This document shows, piece after piece, positions 25,229-34,166 of a stretch of 64,000 bases of DNA. Both the position numbers and the translations under genes were made by a program. Under the pieces are notes generated by a model. That model saw only the letters and a list, made by a program, of their open reading frames with translations. It was not told the DNA's origin and made no database searches. Source of the stretch: Rothia mucilaginosa. GTDB lineage: Bacteria; Actinomycetota; Actinomycetes; Actinomycetales; Micrococcaceae. The stretch's first letter is position 1, and each line of letters opens with the position of its first letter. The stretch covers positions 62,001 to 126,000 of the forward strand of contig NZ_CABFLY010000001.1 in NCBI RefSeq assembly GCF_901875305.1. The letters are read 5' to 3'.

Positions 25229-27382
25229 ATGAACCCCCAGCAGCCGGACACCACCGCCTCCCTGCGCGACGAAGCCCGCGAACTGCTACGCCGCCTCACC
25301 GGCGCTCCCGAAGCCGACTTCCACGACGGCCAGTACGAAGCGATTCACGCCCTCGTAGCCGACCGCGCCCGTACCCTGGTGGTGCAGCGCACCGGCTGGG
25401 GTAAATCCGCGGTCTACTTCATCTCCTCACTACTCCTGCGCGCCCGAGGCACCGGGCCGGCACTCATCATCTCCCCGCTGCTGTCGCTCATGCGCGACCA
25501 GGTGGCCGCCGCCTCCCGCGCGGGGGTGCGCGCCGCCATGGTGAACTCGGCGAACGTCACCGAGTGGGACCGCATCCGCGAACAGGTCGAGGCCGACGAG
25601 CTTGACGTGCTCCTGGTCGGCCCCGAGCGGCTCAATAACCCGGCGTTCCGCGAGCAGTGGCTACCGTTTCTCACGCCACGCCTGGGCCTGCTCGTGATTG
25701 ACGAGGCGCACTGCATCTCGGACTGGGGCCACGACTTCCGCCCGGACTACCGCCGTATCGGCGCGCTGATTTCTTCTCTGCCCGCCGGCGTGCCCGTGCT
25801 CGCTACAACCGCCACCGCAAACGACCGCGTGACCCGTGATATCGCCGAGCAGCTCAGTGCGGCCGCCACTGCTCCCGTGCATGTCATCCGCGGCCCGCTC
25901 TCCCGCACCTCCCTGCGACTGGGCGTGCTCGCACTGCCCGACGAAAGCCAGCGCCTGGGCTGGCTCATGGTGCACCTACACGAGCTACCCGGCTCGGGTA
26001 TCATCTACGCGCTGACCGTTTCGGCGGCGGAGGATACCGCATCCGCCCTGCGCGCCCGCGGCTACGACGTGCTCGCTTACACCGGCAAGACCGACCCGGA
26101 CGAACGCATGGCCGCCGAGCAGGCCCTTAAGGAGAACCGTGTTAAGGCCCTCGTGGCGACCAGCGCCCTCGGCATGGGCTTCGATAAGCCCGACCTGGGG
26201 TTTGTGGTGCACCTGGGTGCGCCGTCGTCTGCGGTGAGCTACTACCAGCAGATTGGCCGTGCGGGCCGCGGGGCCGTCAATGCAGACGTTCTGCTTCTGC
26301 CCGGGCGCGGTGACCGCGCCATCTGGGAGTATTTCGCGACCTCCTCGATGCCGGATGAAGAGCAGGCCCTGCAGGTGCTGGTTGCCCTGGAGCAGACCCC
26401 CGAGGGTCTGAGCCTCGCCGCGCTGGAGGCGCGTGTGCAGTTGCGCCGCTCAACCCTGGAGCTGCTACTCAAGGTCCTGGACGTCGAAGGCGCCGTTGTG
26501 AAGGAGGGAAGCCGCTGGTGCCGCACCTCCGCTGCCTGGAGCTACGACCGTGAACGCTACGCGGGGGTTGCGCGTGCGCGCGTGCGCGAGCAGGAATCCA
26601 TGCTGGAGTACGAGCGGACGGAGGGGTGCCGCATGGTGTTCCTTGCCCGACAGCTGGATGATACCTCCGCCCAGCCTTGCGGCCGATGCGATCGGTGCGC
26701 CGGGCCCTGGTACTCGACGCAGGTTCCCGAGGAGGCGCAGCAGGCGGCGCGTCAGAGCTTCGCCACCGTGGGGGTTCCGGTGGAGCCGCGCCGCATGTGG
26801 CCCACCGGTCTGGACCAGCTGATGGGTGCCTCCGCTCCGCGCGGTCGCCTATCGAAGGACGAGCAGGCCGAGCCCGGTTACGCGTTGGCGCGCTTGAGCG
26901 ATATGGGGTATGGAACGCGCCTGCGTGAGCTCTTCGCCACGAATGAGCTGGGTGAGCCCGTTGACTCTGAGGTGCCGGCAGATTTGGGCCGCGCTTGCGT
27001 GAAGGTGTTGGCGGCGTGGCAGTGGGGTGCCGCGGGGCGACCGGCCGCGGTGTTGACGTTGCCGTCGCCGGTACGTCCTCGCTTGGCGCAGTCCTTGGGC
27101 CGGGGATTGGCTTCGGTGGGTCGCTTGATGGATTTGGGGCAGGTGTCTTTGGTGGAGGAGCCCCGTTTCTTTGGCGGTAATAGCGCTTTCCGCTGTACGG
27201 ATGTTCTACGTTCGTACCTGGTTCCGAGTGAGGTGCTGGATTATGTGCGCGAGAATCGCTGTGCGGTTCTGTTGGTGTCGGATGTGGTGGATTCCCGCTG
27301 GGCGAATACGGTGGTGGCTCACGCGTTGAGGGCGGCCGGGGCCGCCGCGGTGTATCCTTTTTCTTTGGCCGCCACTCACTAG
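25229..27382 (+). CDS. RecQ-like ATP-dependent DNA helicase
   Basis: A 717-residue superfamily 2 helicase. Motif I is QRTGWGKSA near 53-60, motif II DEAH near 158 within DEAHCISDWGHDFRPDYR, and motifs V-VI are ATSALGMGFDKPD and YYQQIGRAGRG. A zinc-binding cysteine cluster follows (GCRMVF then CGRCDRC), as in RecQ. The C-terminal 200 residues differ from the E. coli RQC-HRDC arrangement and include a phosphoribosyltransferase-like stretch (CAVLLVSDVVDSRWANTVV), as in some actinobacterial RecQ-like proteins. Start at ATG 25229 with GGAGA upstream. Probable role: recombination and fork repair. Confidence 0.9.
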   Translation: MNPQQPDTTASLRDEARELLRRLTGAPEADFHDGQYEAIHALVADRARTLVVQRTGWGKSAVYFISSLLLRARGTGPALIISPLLSLMRDQVAAASRAGVRAAMVNSANVTEWDRIREQVEADELDVLLVGPERLNNPAFREQWLPFLTPRLGLLVIDEAHCISDWGHDFRPDYRRIGALISSLPAGVPVLATTATANDRVTRDIAEQLSAAATAPVHVIRGPLSRTSLRLGVLALPDESQRLGWLMVHLHELPGSGIIYALTVSAAEDTASALRARGYDVLAYTGKTDPDERMAAEQALKENRVKALVATSALGMGFDKPDLGFVVHLGAPSSAVSYYQQIGRAGRGAVNADVLLLPGRGDRAIWEYFATSSMPDEEQALQVLVALEQTPEGLSLAALEARVQLRRSTLELLLKVLDVEGAVVKEGSRWCRTSAAWSYDRERYAGVARARVREQESMLEYERTEGCRMVFLARQLDDTSAQPCGRCDRCAGPWYSTQVPEEAQQAARQSFATVGVPVEPRRMWPTGLDQLMGASAPRGRLSKDEQAEPGYALARLSDMGYGTRLRELFATNELGEPVDSEVPADLGRACVKVLAAWQWGAAGRPAAVLTLPSPVRPRLAQSLGRGLASVGRLMDLGQVSLVEEPRFFGGNSAFRCTDVLRSYLVPSEVLDYVRENRCAVLLVSDVVDSRWANTVVAHALRAAGAAAVYPFSLAATH

Positions 27383-27417
27383 TCGCGTTTCATGTTTTTA
27401 CTCTCTGACGAGGTAAT

Positions 27418-27945
27418 ATGTTATATTCGGAATATTTAAATTTGATGGTTTCTGATGGTTCTTCCACCGTGCTCAGTGACATCCCCGCTCGCGCCGATCA
27501 CGATGAGTGGATGGGCCTTGCCCTGACTGAGGGCGCTGCCGCGGGGGAGCGTGGCGAGATTCCCATCGGTGCTGTCGTCGTGGACGAGCACGGGACCGTC
27601 CTTGCTTCCGCCGGCAACACTCGAGAGCGGGAACACGATCCCAGCGCCCACGCGGAGGTGAACGCGATTCGTCAGGCGGCGGCGCGGCTGGGGCAGTGGC
27701 GGCTAGAGGGATGCACCCTCGTGGTGACCGTTGAACCCTGCCTGATGTGCGCTGGTACGATTCTGGCCTCCCGCGTCTCGACGGTGGTTTTTGGTGCCTG
27801 GGAGGAGAAGACGGGCGCCTCCGGTAGCCGTTACGATGTGCTGCGGGACGGGCGTGTGGCGCCGGCTCCGGAGGTGTATGCGGGGGTGCGCGCTGAGGAG
27901 TGCGCGCGGCTCATGCTGAATTTTTTTAGGGAGCGACGCTCCTGA
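27418..27945 (+). CDS. tadA: tRNA-specific adenosine deaminase
   Basis: A 175-residue zinc enzyme that converts A34 of tRNA-Arg(ACG) to inosine. Zinc ligands and the catalytic glutamate are visible: HAE (His78, Glu80) and PCLMC (Cys108, Cys111). The GAVVVDEHG and GAWEEKTGA segments match the family. The ATG at 27418 follows GAGG at short spacing; the first 25 residues are extra compared with most TadA, so a later start is possible. It begins 36 bp after the helicase stop and could share its transcript. Confidence 0.92.
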   Translation: MLYSEYLNLMVSDGSSTVLSDIPARADHDEWMGLALTEGAAAGERGEIPIGAVVVDEHGTVLASAGNTREREHDPSAHAEVNAIRQAAARLGQWRLEGCTLVVTVEPCLMCAGTILASRVSTVVFGAWEEKTGASGSRYDVLRDGRVAPAPEVYAGVRAEECARLMLNFFRERRS

Positions 27946-28293
27946 GTGTATTCCTGACCCTGGATCTCGGTGGTGCGCTTCTCGACGATGCACCCCTCAG
28001 TGAGCCCTGTCGTCGGTATTCTGCTCCGAGCATTTCGGCGGGCGGGTTCTGCCGCCCTGCCTTATCATCCCGGGTCTGCTTCTTCACCCCGTTTTGCCCG
28101 GTTGAGCCCCGGGTCCGTCCTGGGGCTTGTCGTGGTATGGGGCCTGGTGAAACCGGTCATGGTTTCGTGGCTTATTTGAACGAAATACCCCAATTCTTTG
28201 AAAAATACTCCGGAAATTTCAAAAATAGACGCTTTTTCACCCGAAAATCCTCACAAAACCACACATAACCGGGTCTACGATATATAAGCATCG
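27946..28293. other. Intergenic region before the ABC/YhgE operon
   Basis: About 350 bp without a supported gene. The second half is AT-rich (28190-28290) and contains GATATATAAG near 28279-28288, a plausible -10 region for the downstream operon. Confidence 0.45.
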
Positions 28294-28358
28294 GAGCCTG
28301 AGAATCCCTCCGCGTCCTGAAGTAGGTGACGCGGAACGCGGTCCTCGGGCTCGTACTT
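28294..28358 (+). promoter_or_regulatory. Attenuator-like leader hairpin before the ABC/YhgE operon
   Basis: An outer stem GAGCCTGAG (28294-28302) pairs with CTCGGGCTC (28344-28352, one G-U). An inner stem CCGCGTC (28310-28316) pairs with GACGCGG (28328-28334). The structure is followed by GTACTTTTACC and lies 45 bases before the GTG start. It looks like an intrinsic terminator in a 5' leader. Confidence 0.5.
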
Positions 28359-28397
28359 TTACCCGTTCTACCCGTCGTACCGACTGAAGGGACCGCT

Positions 28398-29261
28398 GTG
28401 CTTCGCGTTGACAACATCTGGGCTAAGGGGCGTCACCACGCCCTTTTTGGTCGTACCACTTTCTCGGTGGGTGGGGGCGAAGTCATTATCGTTCAGGCTG
28501 ACAGCCAGATGGAGCGCACTTCCCTGGGCCTGGCTCTTACGGGTCGTTTGCCTCTGTCGGGCGGCGAGATTTGCTGGAGTGCTGGCGATGAGGAGCCGCA
28601 GCCGATTTCCATGAAGAAGTTGCGCCGCATCAGCGATATCGTTGATTCCCCCGATGTGACCGCTCCCGAACAGCATATGCGCGTGTACGACTATGTCTCT
28701 GAGATGCTCTCCTATAATCTGCCGGTTTTTGGTCGTTCCCGTGCAGGCCGTTGGTTGAAGGAGCACGGCCTCGAGGATCTGGATGGTCTGTGGATGGATG
28801 AGCTGGATGGCGAGATGAATATTGAGCTGATGGCGGCTTTGGCGCAGAGTAGCCCTTCGGATCTGCTGGTCTTTGATACTCCGTCGCGCCATTTGAATCA
28901 CACGCGCATGTGGCTTCCTTTCCTGGAGGAGCTGGCTAATGACGAGGACCGCCCGCGCACTGTGGTGGCGATTGTGCCTCATATTTCGGGGGATTGGCAT
29001 GGCGCTCGTGCTGTGGTGGGTAGTGTCCACATGGATCAGGACGGCGAGTTTGAGCCGGCTGAGGAGCCTGCAGAAGAGCTGACTGAGACGGAAGAGCTGA
29101 CCCAGGCTGAGCCCACAATCGATGTGGTTGAGGTGCGTGAGGTGGAGGAAATCCCCTCGACTTCTTCGATTCCTCTCATCCCCGCGGCGTCCGGCGTGAC
29201 CGAGGCCGTTCGGACCGTTGACCAGAAACCTAACGCCCAGAAGACCGCTGAGAAGGAGTAA
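28398..29261 (+). CDS. Degenerate ABC-type ATPase-like partner of YhgE
   Basis: 287 residues. The GTG at 28398 has AAGGGA upstream; the ATG at 28326 would lie inside the leader hairpin. The fold order of an ABC ATPase is recognisable, but key residues are changed. The Walker A position reads ADSQMERTS (34-42), with no glycines and Arg for the catalytic Lys. Walker B is LLVFDTP (Asp160) with Thr161 in place of the catalytic Glu. The signature loop is LDGEMN. The switch His195 (VPHIS) is retained. A C-terminal acidic tail of about 75 residues is Glu/Thr-rich. It ends 2 bp before the YhgE gene and probably binds that permease; ATP hydrolysis is doubtful. Confidence 0.75.
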   Translation: MLRVDNIWAKGRHHALFGRTTFSVGGGEVIIVQADSQMERTSLGLALTGRLPLSGGEICWSAGDEEPQPISMKKLRRISDIVDSPDVTAPEQHMRVYDYVSEMLSYNLPVFGRSRAGRWLKEHGLEDLDGLWMDELDGEMNIELMAALAQSSPSDLLVFDTPSRHLNHTRMWLPFLEELANDEDRPRTVVAIVPHISGDWHGARAVVGSVHMDQDGEFEPAEEPAEELTETEELTQAEPTIDVVEVREVEEIPSTSSIPLIPAASGVTEAVRTVDQKPNAQKTAEKE

Positions 29262-29263
29262 GA

Positions 29264-31870
29264 ATGACTGTTCTGCGTGTTGCTCTTGTTGAGCTTAAGC
29301 GCCTGACTAGCGGTGTTTTGCCGGTCCTGGTGCTTATTGCGATGTCCTGCATCCCCCTGCTGTATGGTGCGCTGTACTTGTACGGTAACTGGGATGCCTA
29401 CGGTCATGTGAATGGCATTGTGGGTGCCCTCGTGGTTGAGGATGAGGGCGCTACGGATTCTTCCGGTCAGCAGGTGAATACCGGTGCTGATGTGAAGAAG
29501 AATCTCCTGGATGCCGGTACGTTTGATTGGCGTCAGGTTCCGACCCGTGAAGAGGCTGTCGACGGGGTGGAGAAGGGTACCTACGATTTTGCGTTGGTGA
29601 TTCCGAAGAATTTCTCGCGTAATCTGCAGAGTGCCGCCGCGTTTAAGCCGGATGCCGATGGTAAGACGGGCACGATTGATCCTCAGTCGGCCGGTATTGA
29701 GATTGTCACGAATGACGCGAATAACTATGTGTTGACGAATATTGTGACGAAGGCGGGCACGTCGGTGCGTGATTCGGTGGCCTCGAAGGTGGGTAATGCT
29801 ACCGCGAATGCGTTGTTGGCGAGCTTCACGACGATTCACTCGAAGATGGGTGAGGCTGCTGATGGTGCGTCGAAGGTTAATAACGGTACGGTCAAGCTGG
29901 CTGATGCGATTGTTCAGCTTAAGGATGGCTCTGCCACGGTGAATGATGGTGCCCTCAAGCTGAAGGATGGTACGGTCACCCTTTCTGATGGTACGACTCA
30001 GTTGGTGGATGCGCAGAAGCAGTTGGCTGAGGGCGCGGAGAAGTTGGCGAGTGGTGCTGAGAAGCTGGACTCGGGTGCTGAGAAGCTGGATTCGGGTGCT
30101 GAGAAGCTGGTGGACGGTTCGACGACCTTGAAGAATGGCACTTCGACTTTGGCTTCTGCTGCGGCTTCGGCTTCTGATGGTGCGTCGAAGTTGAAGGATG
30201 GTTCGGCTACGCTGGCTGAGGGTACGTCTTCGTTGAAGGATGGTTCGGCTACGCTGGCTCGGGGTGCGAACAGCCTGGCTGAGGGTACTCATAAGTTGCG
30301 TCAGGGTCTGGACCAGTCGGGTATTCGTGAGCTGCCGGGCCAGCTGAACGCGATGTGTCAGCATCTGCAGCAGACGGATACTTCTGCTCCGAGTGGTGAT
30401 TTTGGTCGGGATTTGTCGAATACTGTGGTGTCGGCGAGTGCGCAGCGGCTTCGTGAGCGTTTGGCTCCGCTGGTGGCTGCTGGCACCATGACCCAGCAGC
30501 AGGCTGACGAGCTGGTGTCTTCGGTGGATTCTGATGAGTTTAAGGGTGAGGTGGCGACGCTGAACCAGAAGGCTTTGGAGTCTCAGTTGGTTTCGCGTGA
30601 TGCGGTTGCTGCGGATGTTATGTCGAAGCTGCAGGCCCTGAAGTCGAGCCACTGTGTTGCGGATGGTTCGTCGTCTTCGGCGGCTAAGATTCAGACCCTG
30701 GTGTCGGGTGTGGATGCACTGGATGCGGCTTCCACCTCGGTGGCGAAGGGCGCCTCTTCTTTGGCTGATGGTGCGGCCCGTGTTGATGATGGTGCGTCTT
30801 CTCTTGCGTCGGGTTCTGCGGCGTTGGCTGATGGTAATTCCAAGATTGCTTCGGGTGCGTCTTCTCTTGCGTCGGGTTCTGCGACCTTGGCTGAGGGTAC
30901 TGAGAATTTGAAGTCGGGTACTGATTCGCTTAAGAGTGGTGCTGCGACTTTGAAGGATGGTTCGGGTACTTTGGCGGAGAAGGAGCAGGCGGCTGTTGAG
31001 GGCCAGCAGAAGGTGGCTGATGGCGCGTCGAACCTGAAGGATGGTGCATCCCAGCTGAGCGATGGTACGGGGAAGCTGGCTAATGGCACGGATCAGCTGC
31101 ACAGCGGCGCTTCGGAGCTGAAGGAGGGCACTTCCTCTCTGCAGAGTGGCCTGGCTTCTGGTACGAAGCAGGTTCCGAATCTTTCGGAATCGGATCAGAC
31201 GAAGGTTGCTGACACGATGTCGAATCCGGTGACGCTTTCGCACAATTCTTTGGCTTCGGGCCGTAACTATGGTGAGGGCATGGGTCCGTTCTTCATGTGT
31301 CTGGCGCTGTGGATTGGTGGTTTGATGCTGGTTCAGACGTTGCGCGTGATGAATAACCGTGCGTTGGCTTCGCATGCTCCGTCGATTCGTGTGATGCTCG
31401 GTAGTTGGATGCCGTTTGGCCTGGTGGGTGTGGCTCAGGCAACGCTCATGTTTGTGGTGATTAAGTTTGGCTTGGGCTTTGAGATGGCTCATCCGTGGCT
31501 GGTGTGGTTGTTCCTGTGCTTTGTGGCGCTGGTTTTCACTGGTTTCATTCATGGTTTGACGGTGTTTTTGAGTGCGCCCGGCAAGTTGATGGCTTTGGTG
31601 GTTCTGATTCTGCAGTTGGTGACCGGTGGCGGCACGATGCCGTATGAGACTTTGCCTGAGCCGATTCGTTGGATGCATGATTTCTTCCCGATGGGTTATG
31701 CGGTGACGGGTATGCGTCGTCTGTCGTACGGTGTGAATGAGTCGAGCTTGTGGGGCATCATGCTGGTTTTGGCCTTGTGGGGTCTGGCGGGCTTGTTGTT
31801 GGGTTATCTGGGCACGCGGCGTGACCGCACGTGGTCGTTGAAGAAGCTCGCCCCGGAGATTACGGTGTAA
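29264..31870 (+). CDS. YhgE/Pip-type ABC-2 permease
   Basis: An 868-residue membrane protein. One N-terminal helix (about 16-36) leads into an extracellular part. The central region (about 200-350 and 480-640) is built of seven-residue repeats of the type L-x-x-G-A/S/T-x-x (GAEKLDSGAEKLDSG), typical of YhgE/Pip proteins. The C-terminal 220 residues contain about six helices (MCLALWIGGLMLVQTL, LVWLFLCFVALVFTGFIHG, LMALVVLILQLVTGGGTMP). Relatives serve as phage receptors or as export components, including type VII-associated EsaA. AAGGAG lies 6 bases before the ATG. Probable efflux or secretion role with the ATPase-like partner; substrate unknown. Confidence 0.88.
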   Translation: MTVLRVALVELKRLTSGVLPVLVLIAMSCIPLLYGALYLYGNWDAYGHVNGIVGALVVEDEGATDSSGQQVNTGADVKKNLLDAGTFDWRQVPTREEAVDGVEKGTYDFALVIPKNFSRNLQSAAAFKPDADGKTGTIDPQSAGIEIVTNDANNYVLTNIVTKAGTSVRDSVASKVGNATANALLASFTTIHSKMGEAADGASKVNNGTVKLADAIVQLKDGSATVNDGALKLKDGTVTLSDGTTQLVDAQKQLAEGAEKLASGAEKLDSGAEKLDSGAEKLVDGSTTLKNGTSTLASAAASASDGASKLKDGSATLAEGTSSLKDGSATLARGANSLAEGTHKLRQGLDQSGIRELPGQLNAMCQHLQQTDTSAPSGDFGRDLSNTVVSASAQRLRERLAPLVAAGTMTQQQADELVSSVDSDEFKGEVATLNQKALESQLVSRDAVAADVMSKLQALKSSHCVADGSSSSAAKIQTLVSGVDALDAASTSVAKGASSLADGAARVDDGASSLASGSAALADGNSKIASGASSLASGSATLAEGTENLKSGTDSLKSGAATLKDGSGTLAEKEQAAVEGQQKVADGASNLKDGASQLSDGTGKLANGTDQLHSGASELKEGTSSLQSGLASGTKQVPNLSESDQTKVADTMSNPVTLSHNSLASGRNYGEGMGPFFMCLALWIGGLMLVQTLRVMNNRALASHAPSIRVMLGSWMPFGLVGVAQATLMFVVIKFGLGFEMAHPWLVWLFLCFVALVFTGFIHGLTVFLSAPGKLMALVVLILQLVTGGGTMPYETLPEPIRWMHDFFPMGYAVTGMRRLSYGVNESSLWGIMLVLALWGLAGLLLGYLGTRRDRTWSLKKLAPEITV
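30791..30883 (+). repeat. Internal direct repeat in the YhgE gene
   Basis: A 30-bp identical block beginning GGTGCGTCTTCTCTTGCGTC occurs at 30791-30820 and 30854-30883. The distance of 63 bp equals three seven-residue repeats, so recombination between copies would keep frame and register. A similar pair lies 42 bp apart near 30190 and 30232. Confidence 0.85.
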
Positions 31871-31890
31871 GGCGCCTTGTTAGCTCGCAT

Positions 31891-31913
31891 AGTGGAACAC
31901 TGTCTAATAAAAT
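31891..31913 (+). promoter_or_regulatory. Putative promoter and operator of the TetR gene
   Basis: An AGTGGAACACT dyad (31891-31901) lies just upstream of a TAAAAT -10 box (31908-31913), 21 bp after the YhgE stop. The placement suggests autoregulation by the TetR protein; I found no equal site before 28398. Confidence 0.45.
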
Positions 31914-31949
31914 AGAGGCATACCTGCAAAAAGGGAGGGAGGACTTCTG

Positions 31950-32570
31950 ATGTTGCAGCGCCCAGTCGCTGAAGCTGCAAGTCGTCGTCCCGGTCGTACT
32001 GGTAAGACTCAGTTGAAGTTGTTCAACGCTGCTATGGAGATCATGACCCAGAAGGGGCTTGAGTACGCCACTGTTGAAGAGGTGGCGGCTCGGGCGGGCG
32101 TTTCTAAGGGAACCGTATATTACAATTTCGGTTCTAAGAAGACTATGGTGGATCAGCTGGTTCAGTACGGCACGCAGTTGCTGCTGAGCGATGCGCGCCG
32201 CGCGGCGTCGGTTCATTCTGATCCGCGTGAGGCGTTGCGGAGTGCCGTTCGTGCCGCGTTCCAGTATCTTGAGGACCGTCCGGGTTTTACTCGGATGTGG
32301 CTTGCTGAGGCGTGGAAGGGTGCGGAGGGTTGGACGGAGGCGATGAGCGATAACCGCCAGGATCTTCTGGAGTATCTGGAGGAGATGACGGAGGCTGTGG
32401 CTCGCCGCTATACGGTTGATACTGCTCAGAATCCTCGTGCGATTGCGATCTCTATGTTCGGTGCGATTTATATGCTTGCCATGGATCGTGAGGTTCATCA
32501 GGTTGACCGTAACGCTGAGGACGCAACGCGTGCTGTCATGCTGGTTATAGACGGGTATATCCGTCATTAG
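31950..32570 (+). CDS. TetR-family transcriptional regulator
   Basis: 206 residues. The N-terminal helix-turn-helix is typical: TQLKLFNAAMEIM then EYATVEEVAARAGVSKGTVYYNFGSKKTMVDQLV (about 20-70). The C-terminal ligand domain is helical and ends in a conserved-looking MLVIDGYIRH. A GGGAGGGAGG ribosome binding site precedes the ATG. It follows the YhgE permease directly and is the obvious local repressor of that operon. The ligand is unknown. Confidence 0.92.
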   Translation: MLQRPVAEAASRRPGRTGKTQLKLFNAAMEIMTQKGLEYATVEEVAARAGVSKGTVYYNFGSKKTMVDQLVQYGTQLLLSDARRAASVHSDPREALRSAVRAAFQYLEDRPGFTRMWLAEAWKGAEGWTEAMSDNRQDLLEYLEEMTEAVARRYTVDTAQNPRAIAISMFGAIYMLAMDREVHQVDRNAEDATRAVMLVIDGYIRH

Positions 32571-32760
32571 ACGAATCTGCAGAGTTCGTTGATGGTGCCG
32601 GGACTTCGGTGTCGGGTGTCGAAAAGGGTGCGGTAAAAGGGCCGTGAAAGGGGCGACACCCGGCTGCCGCGCATGTTGTGTGTCTTGGTGGGAGAATATA
32701 TGGTGTGGCCCTGTGCCTTCTTGCCCTTTCTGTTGGGGCGTGCTATGATTTTCCACTGTT

Positions 32761-32847
32761 GGTGGTGTGTCCGAGCGGCCGAAGGTGCATCACTCGAAAT
32801 GATGTTTGGTGTAAAAGCCAACGGGGGTTCAAATCCCTCCACCACCG
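32761..32847 (+). tRNA. tRNA-Ser (CGA)
   Basis: An 87-nt class II tRNA. Acceptor GGTGGTG/CACCACC, anticodon loop CTCGAAA (anticodon CGA), long variable arm, T-arm GGGGGTTCAAATCCCTCC. CCA is not encoded. Confidence 0.97.
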
Positions 32848-32859
32848 CACTGGTGAAAG

Positions 32860-32886
32860 CCCGTCGAGCTGAGCTCGGCGGGTTTT
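32860..32886 (+). terminator. Terminator after tRNA-Ser (CGA)
   Basis: CCCGTCGAGCT pairs with AGCTCGGCGGG (one G-U), followed by TTTT. Confidence 0.8.
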
Positions 32887-32936
32887 CTGTTTGTGGGGTT
32901 GTGCGGCTCGCCTGTGAATGTATATGCGAGTGCGAG

Positions 32937-32942
32937 TAAAAT
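32937..32942 (+). promoter_or_regulatory. -10 element of the leaderless upp promoter
   Basis: TAAAAT ends 7 bases before the upp ATG at 32950. No Shine-Dalgarno is present. Confidence 0.6.
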
Positions 32943-32949
32943 TTATGCT

Positions 32950-33588
32950 ATGCGTATTAAGATTCTTGACCACCCGTTGGTCGCCCATAAGATTAGTGTT
33001 CTGCGCGATAAGAACACTCCTTCTCCGATTTTCCGTCAGCTGGTTGATGAGCTGGTGACCCTTCTGGCTTACGAGGCGACTCGCGAGATTCGCGTGGAAG
33101 AGGTTGAGGTTGTGACTCCGGTGGCGACCACTACCGGTGTGCGTATTGCCTCTCCGAAGCCGCTGGTGGTGCCGATTCTGCGTGCTGGTTTGGGCATGCT
33201 GGAGGGCATGACTCGTATGGTACCGACTGCTGAAGTGGGTTTCTTGGGTATGGCTCGTAATGAGGAGACCCTGGATATCGTGACCTACGCTGAGCGTCTG
33301 CCGGAGGATTTGACGGGCCGTCAGGTGTATCTGCTGGACCCGATGCTGGCTACCGGTGGCACTCTGATTGAGGCTATTAAGTTTTTGCGTAAGCGTGGTG
33401 CTGAGTCGGTGACTTGCGTGTGCCTGATTGCTGCTCCTGAGGGTATTGCTGCTCTGGAGAAGGGTGTCGAGGGCATGGAGAACGTGGATCTGTTCTTGGC
33501 TGCCCGTGATGAGCGTCTGAACGAGAAGGCTTACATTGTTCCCGGTCTGGGGGACGCAGGCGATCGCCTGTACGGTTTGGCTGAATAA
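32950..33588 (+). CDS. upp: Uracil phosphoribosyltransferase
   Basis: A 212-residue pyrimidine-salvage enzyme that makes UMP from uracil and PRPP. The start [20 protein letters not shown] is the family norm, so the ATG at 32950 is chosen over one at 32893. The PRPP-binding loop [14 protein letters not shown] lies near 131-144, and the uracil-binding C-terminal segment [15 protein letters not shown] is intact. Full family length. Apparently leaderless; it ends at a strong terminator. Confidence 0.97.
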   Translation: MRIKILDHPLVAHKISVLRDKNTPSPIFRQLVDELVTLLAYEATREIRVEEVEVVTPVATTTGVRIASPKPLVVPILRAGLGMLEGMTRMVPTAEVGFLGMARNEETLDIVTYAERLPEDLTGRQVYLLDPMLATGGTLIEAIKFLRKRGAESVTCVCLIAAPEGIAALEKGVEGMENVDLFLAARDERLNEKAYIVPGLGDAGDRLYGLAE

Positions 33589-33635
33589 TTTTTGATTCGG
33601 TTTCGTGAGACGGTTCGGCTAGACCGAATTTGTGT

Positions 33636-33684
33636 ACCGTCCCCGCGCTGGCTATTCGATAGTCTGCGCGGGGACGGTTTTGTG
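33636..33684 (+). terminator. Terminator after upp
   Basis: A 13-bp stem (ACCGTCCCCGCGC at 33636-33648 with 33666-33678), an inner CTAT/ATAG stem and a TTTTG tail. Confidence 0.9.
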
Positions 33685-34119
33685 TTGTGGGGTGTGCCTA
33701 GGGTGTGAGGCCTAGGGCGTGGAGTATGTGGCGTTGTTGGTCTCTTGGTGTGAGTGGGGGAATCTCAAAATCTGTATGTGACGAGAAACACTTTATGTGG
33801 ATGTTGTTGGGTTCGTGGGGTGTTTTGAGAGACGTTGAGGCTTTTACTAGAAGCATGAAAATACAGCGTGCCGCGCCATCTCGCCGCTTTGAATGAATAT
33901 TTATGTGCTGGGTGTGCGGTGGGGCTGAACGTAGGGTGGATCCGACCCGGGTGAGTGGAGGGTGTATTGTACTCCTCTTTGAGTGTAGGAAGAATTCACG
34001 ATGCCGAATCCGCTTGATTTATCCGTCAAATAGGAGAAATATTAAGAGAAAGGATTGATGCTCGAACAGGTATTGGGGACTGTTGGGCTACGCGTCACTT
34101 CCGGCGCACCCCCACCACC
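33685..34119. other. Intergenic region before the winged-helix gene
   Basis: About 430 bp. A two-unit repeat GCCTAGGGTGTGAG/GCCTAGGGCGTGGA lies near 33696-33724. A frame of 54 codons from the ATG at 34058 (AAAGGA upstream) overlaps the start of the next gene; it is proline- and arginine-rich and could at most be a leader peptide. No other gene is supported. Confidence 0.4.
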
Positions 34120-34143
34120 ATGTAGGCAAGGGAATTCCTACAT
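34120..34143. promoter_or_regulatory. Inverted repeat upstream of the winged-helix gene
   Basis: ATGTAGG (34120-34126) and CCTACAT (34137-34143) are separated by 10 bp and end 23 bp before the ATG. A candidate autoregulatory operator or leader hairpin. Confidence 0.4.
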
Positions 34144-34166
34144 AGACTTTGAGAGAAGGTTGAACC

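Noticed and set aside
29036..31678. 880-codon minus-strand open frame opposite the YhgE gene
   Set aside because: An Arg/His/Gln/Thr-rich translation that mirrors the seven-residue repeats of the sense strand; a by-product of repeat and codon bias.
32613..32662. Terminator after the TetR gene
   Set aside because: CGGGTGTCG and CGACACCCG can pair, but the loop is 32 nt and no T-run follows.
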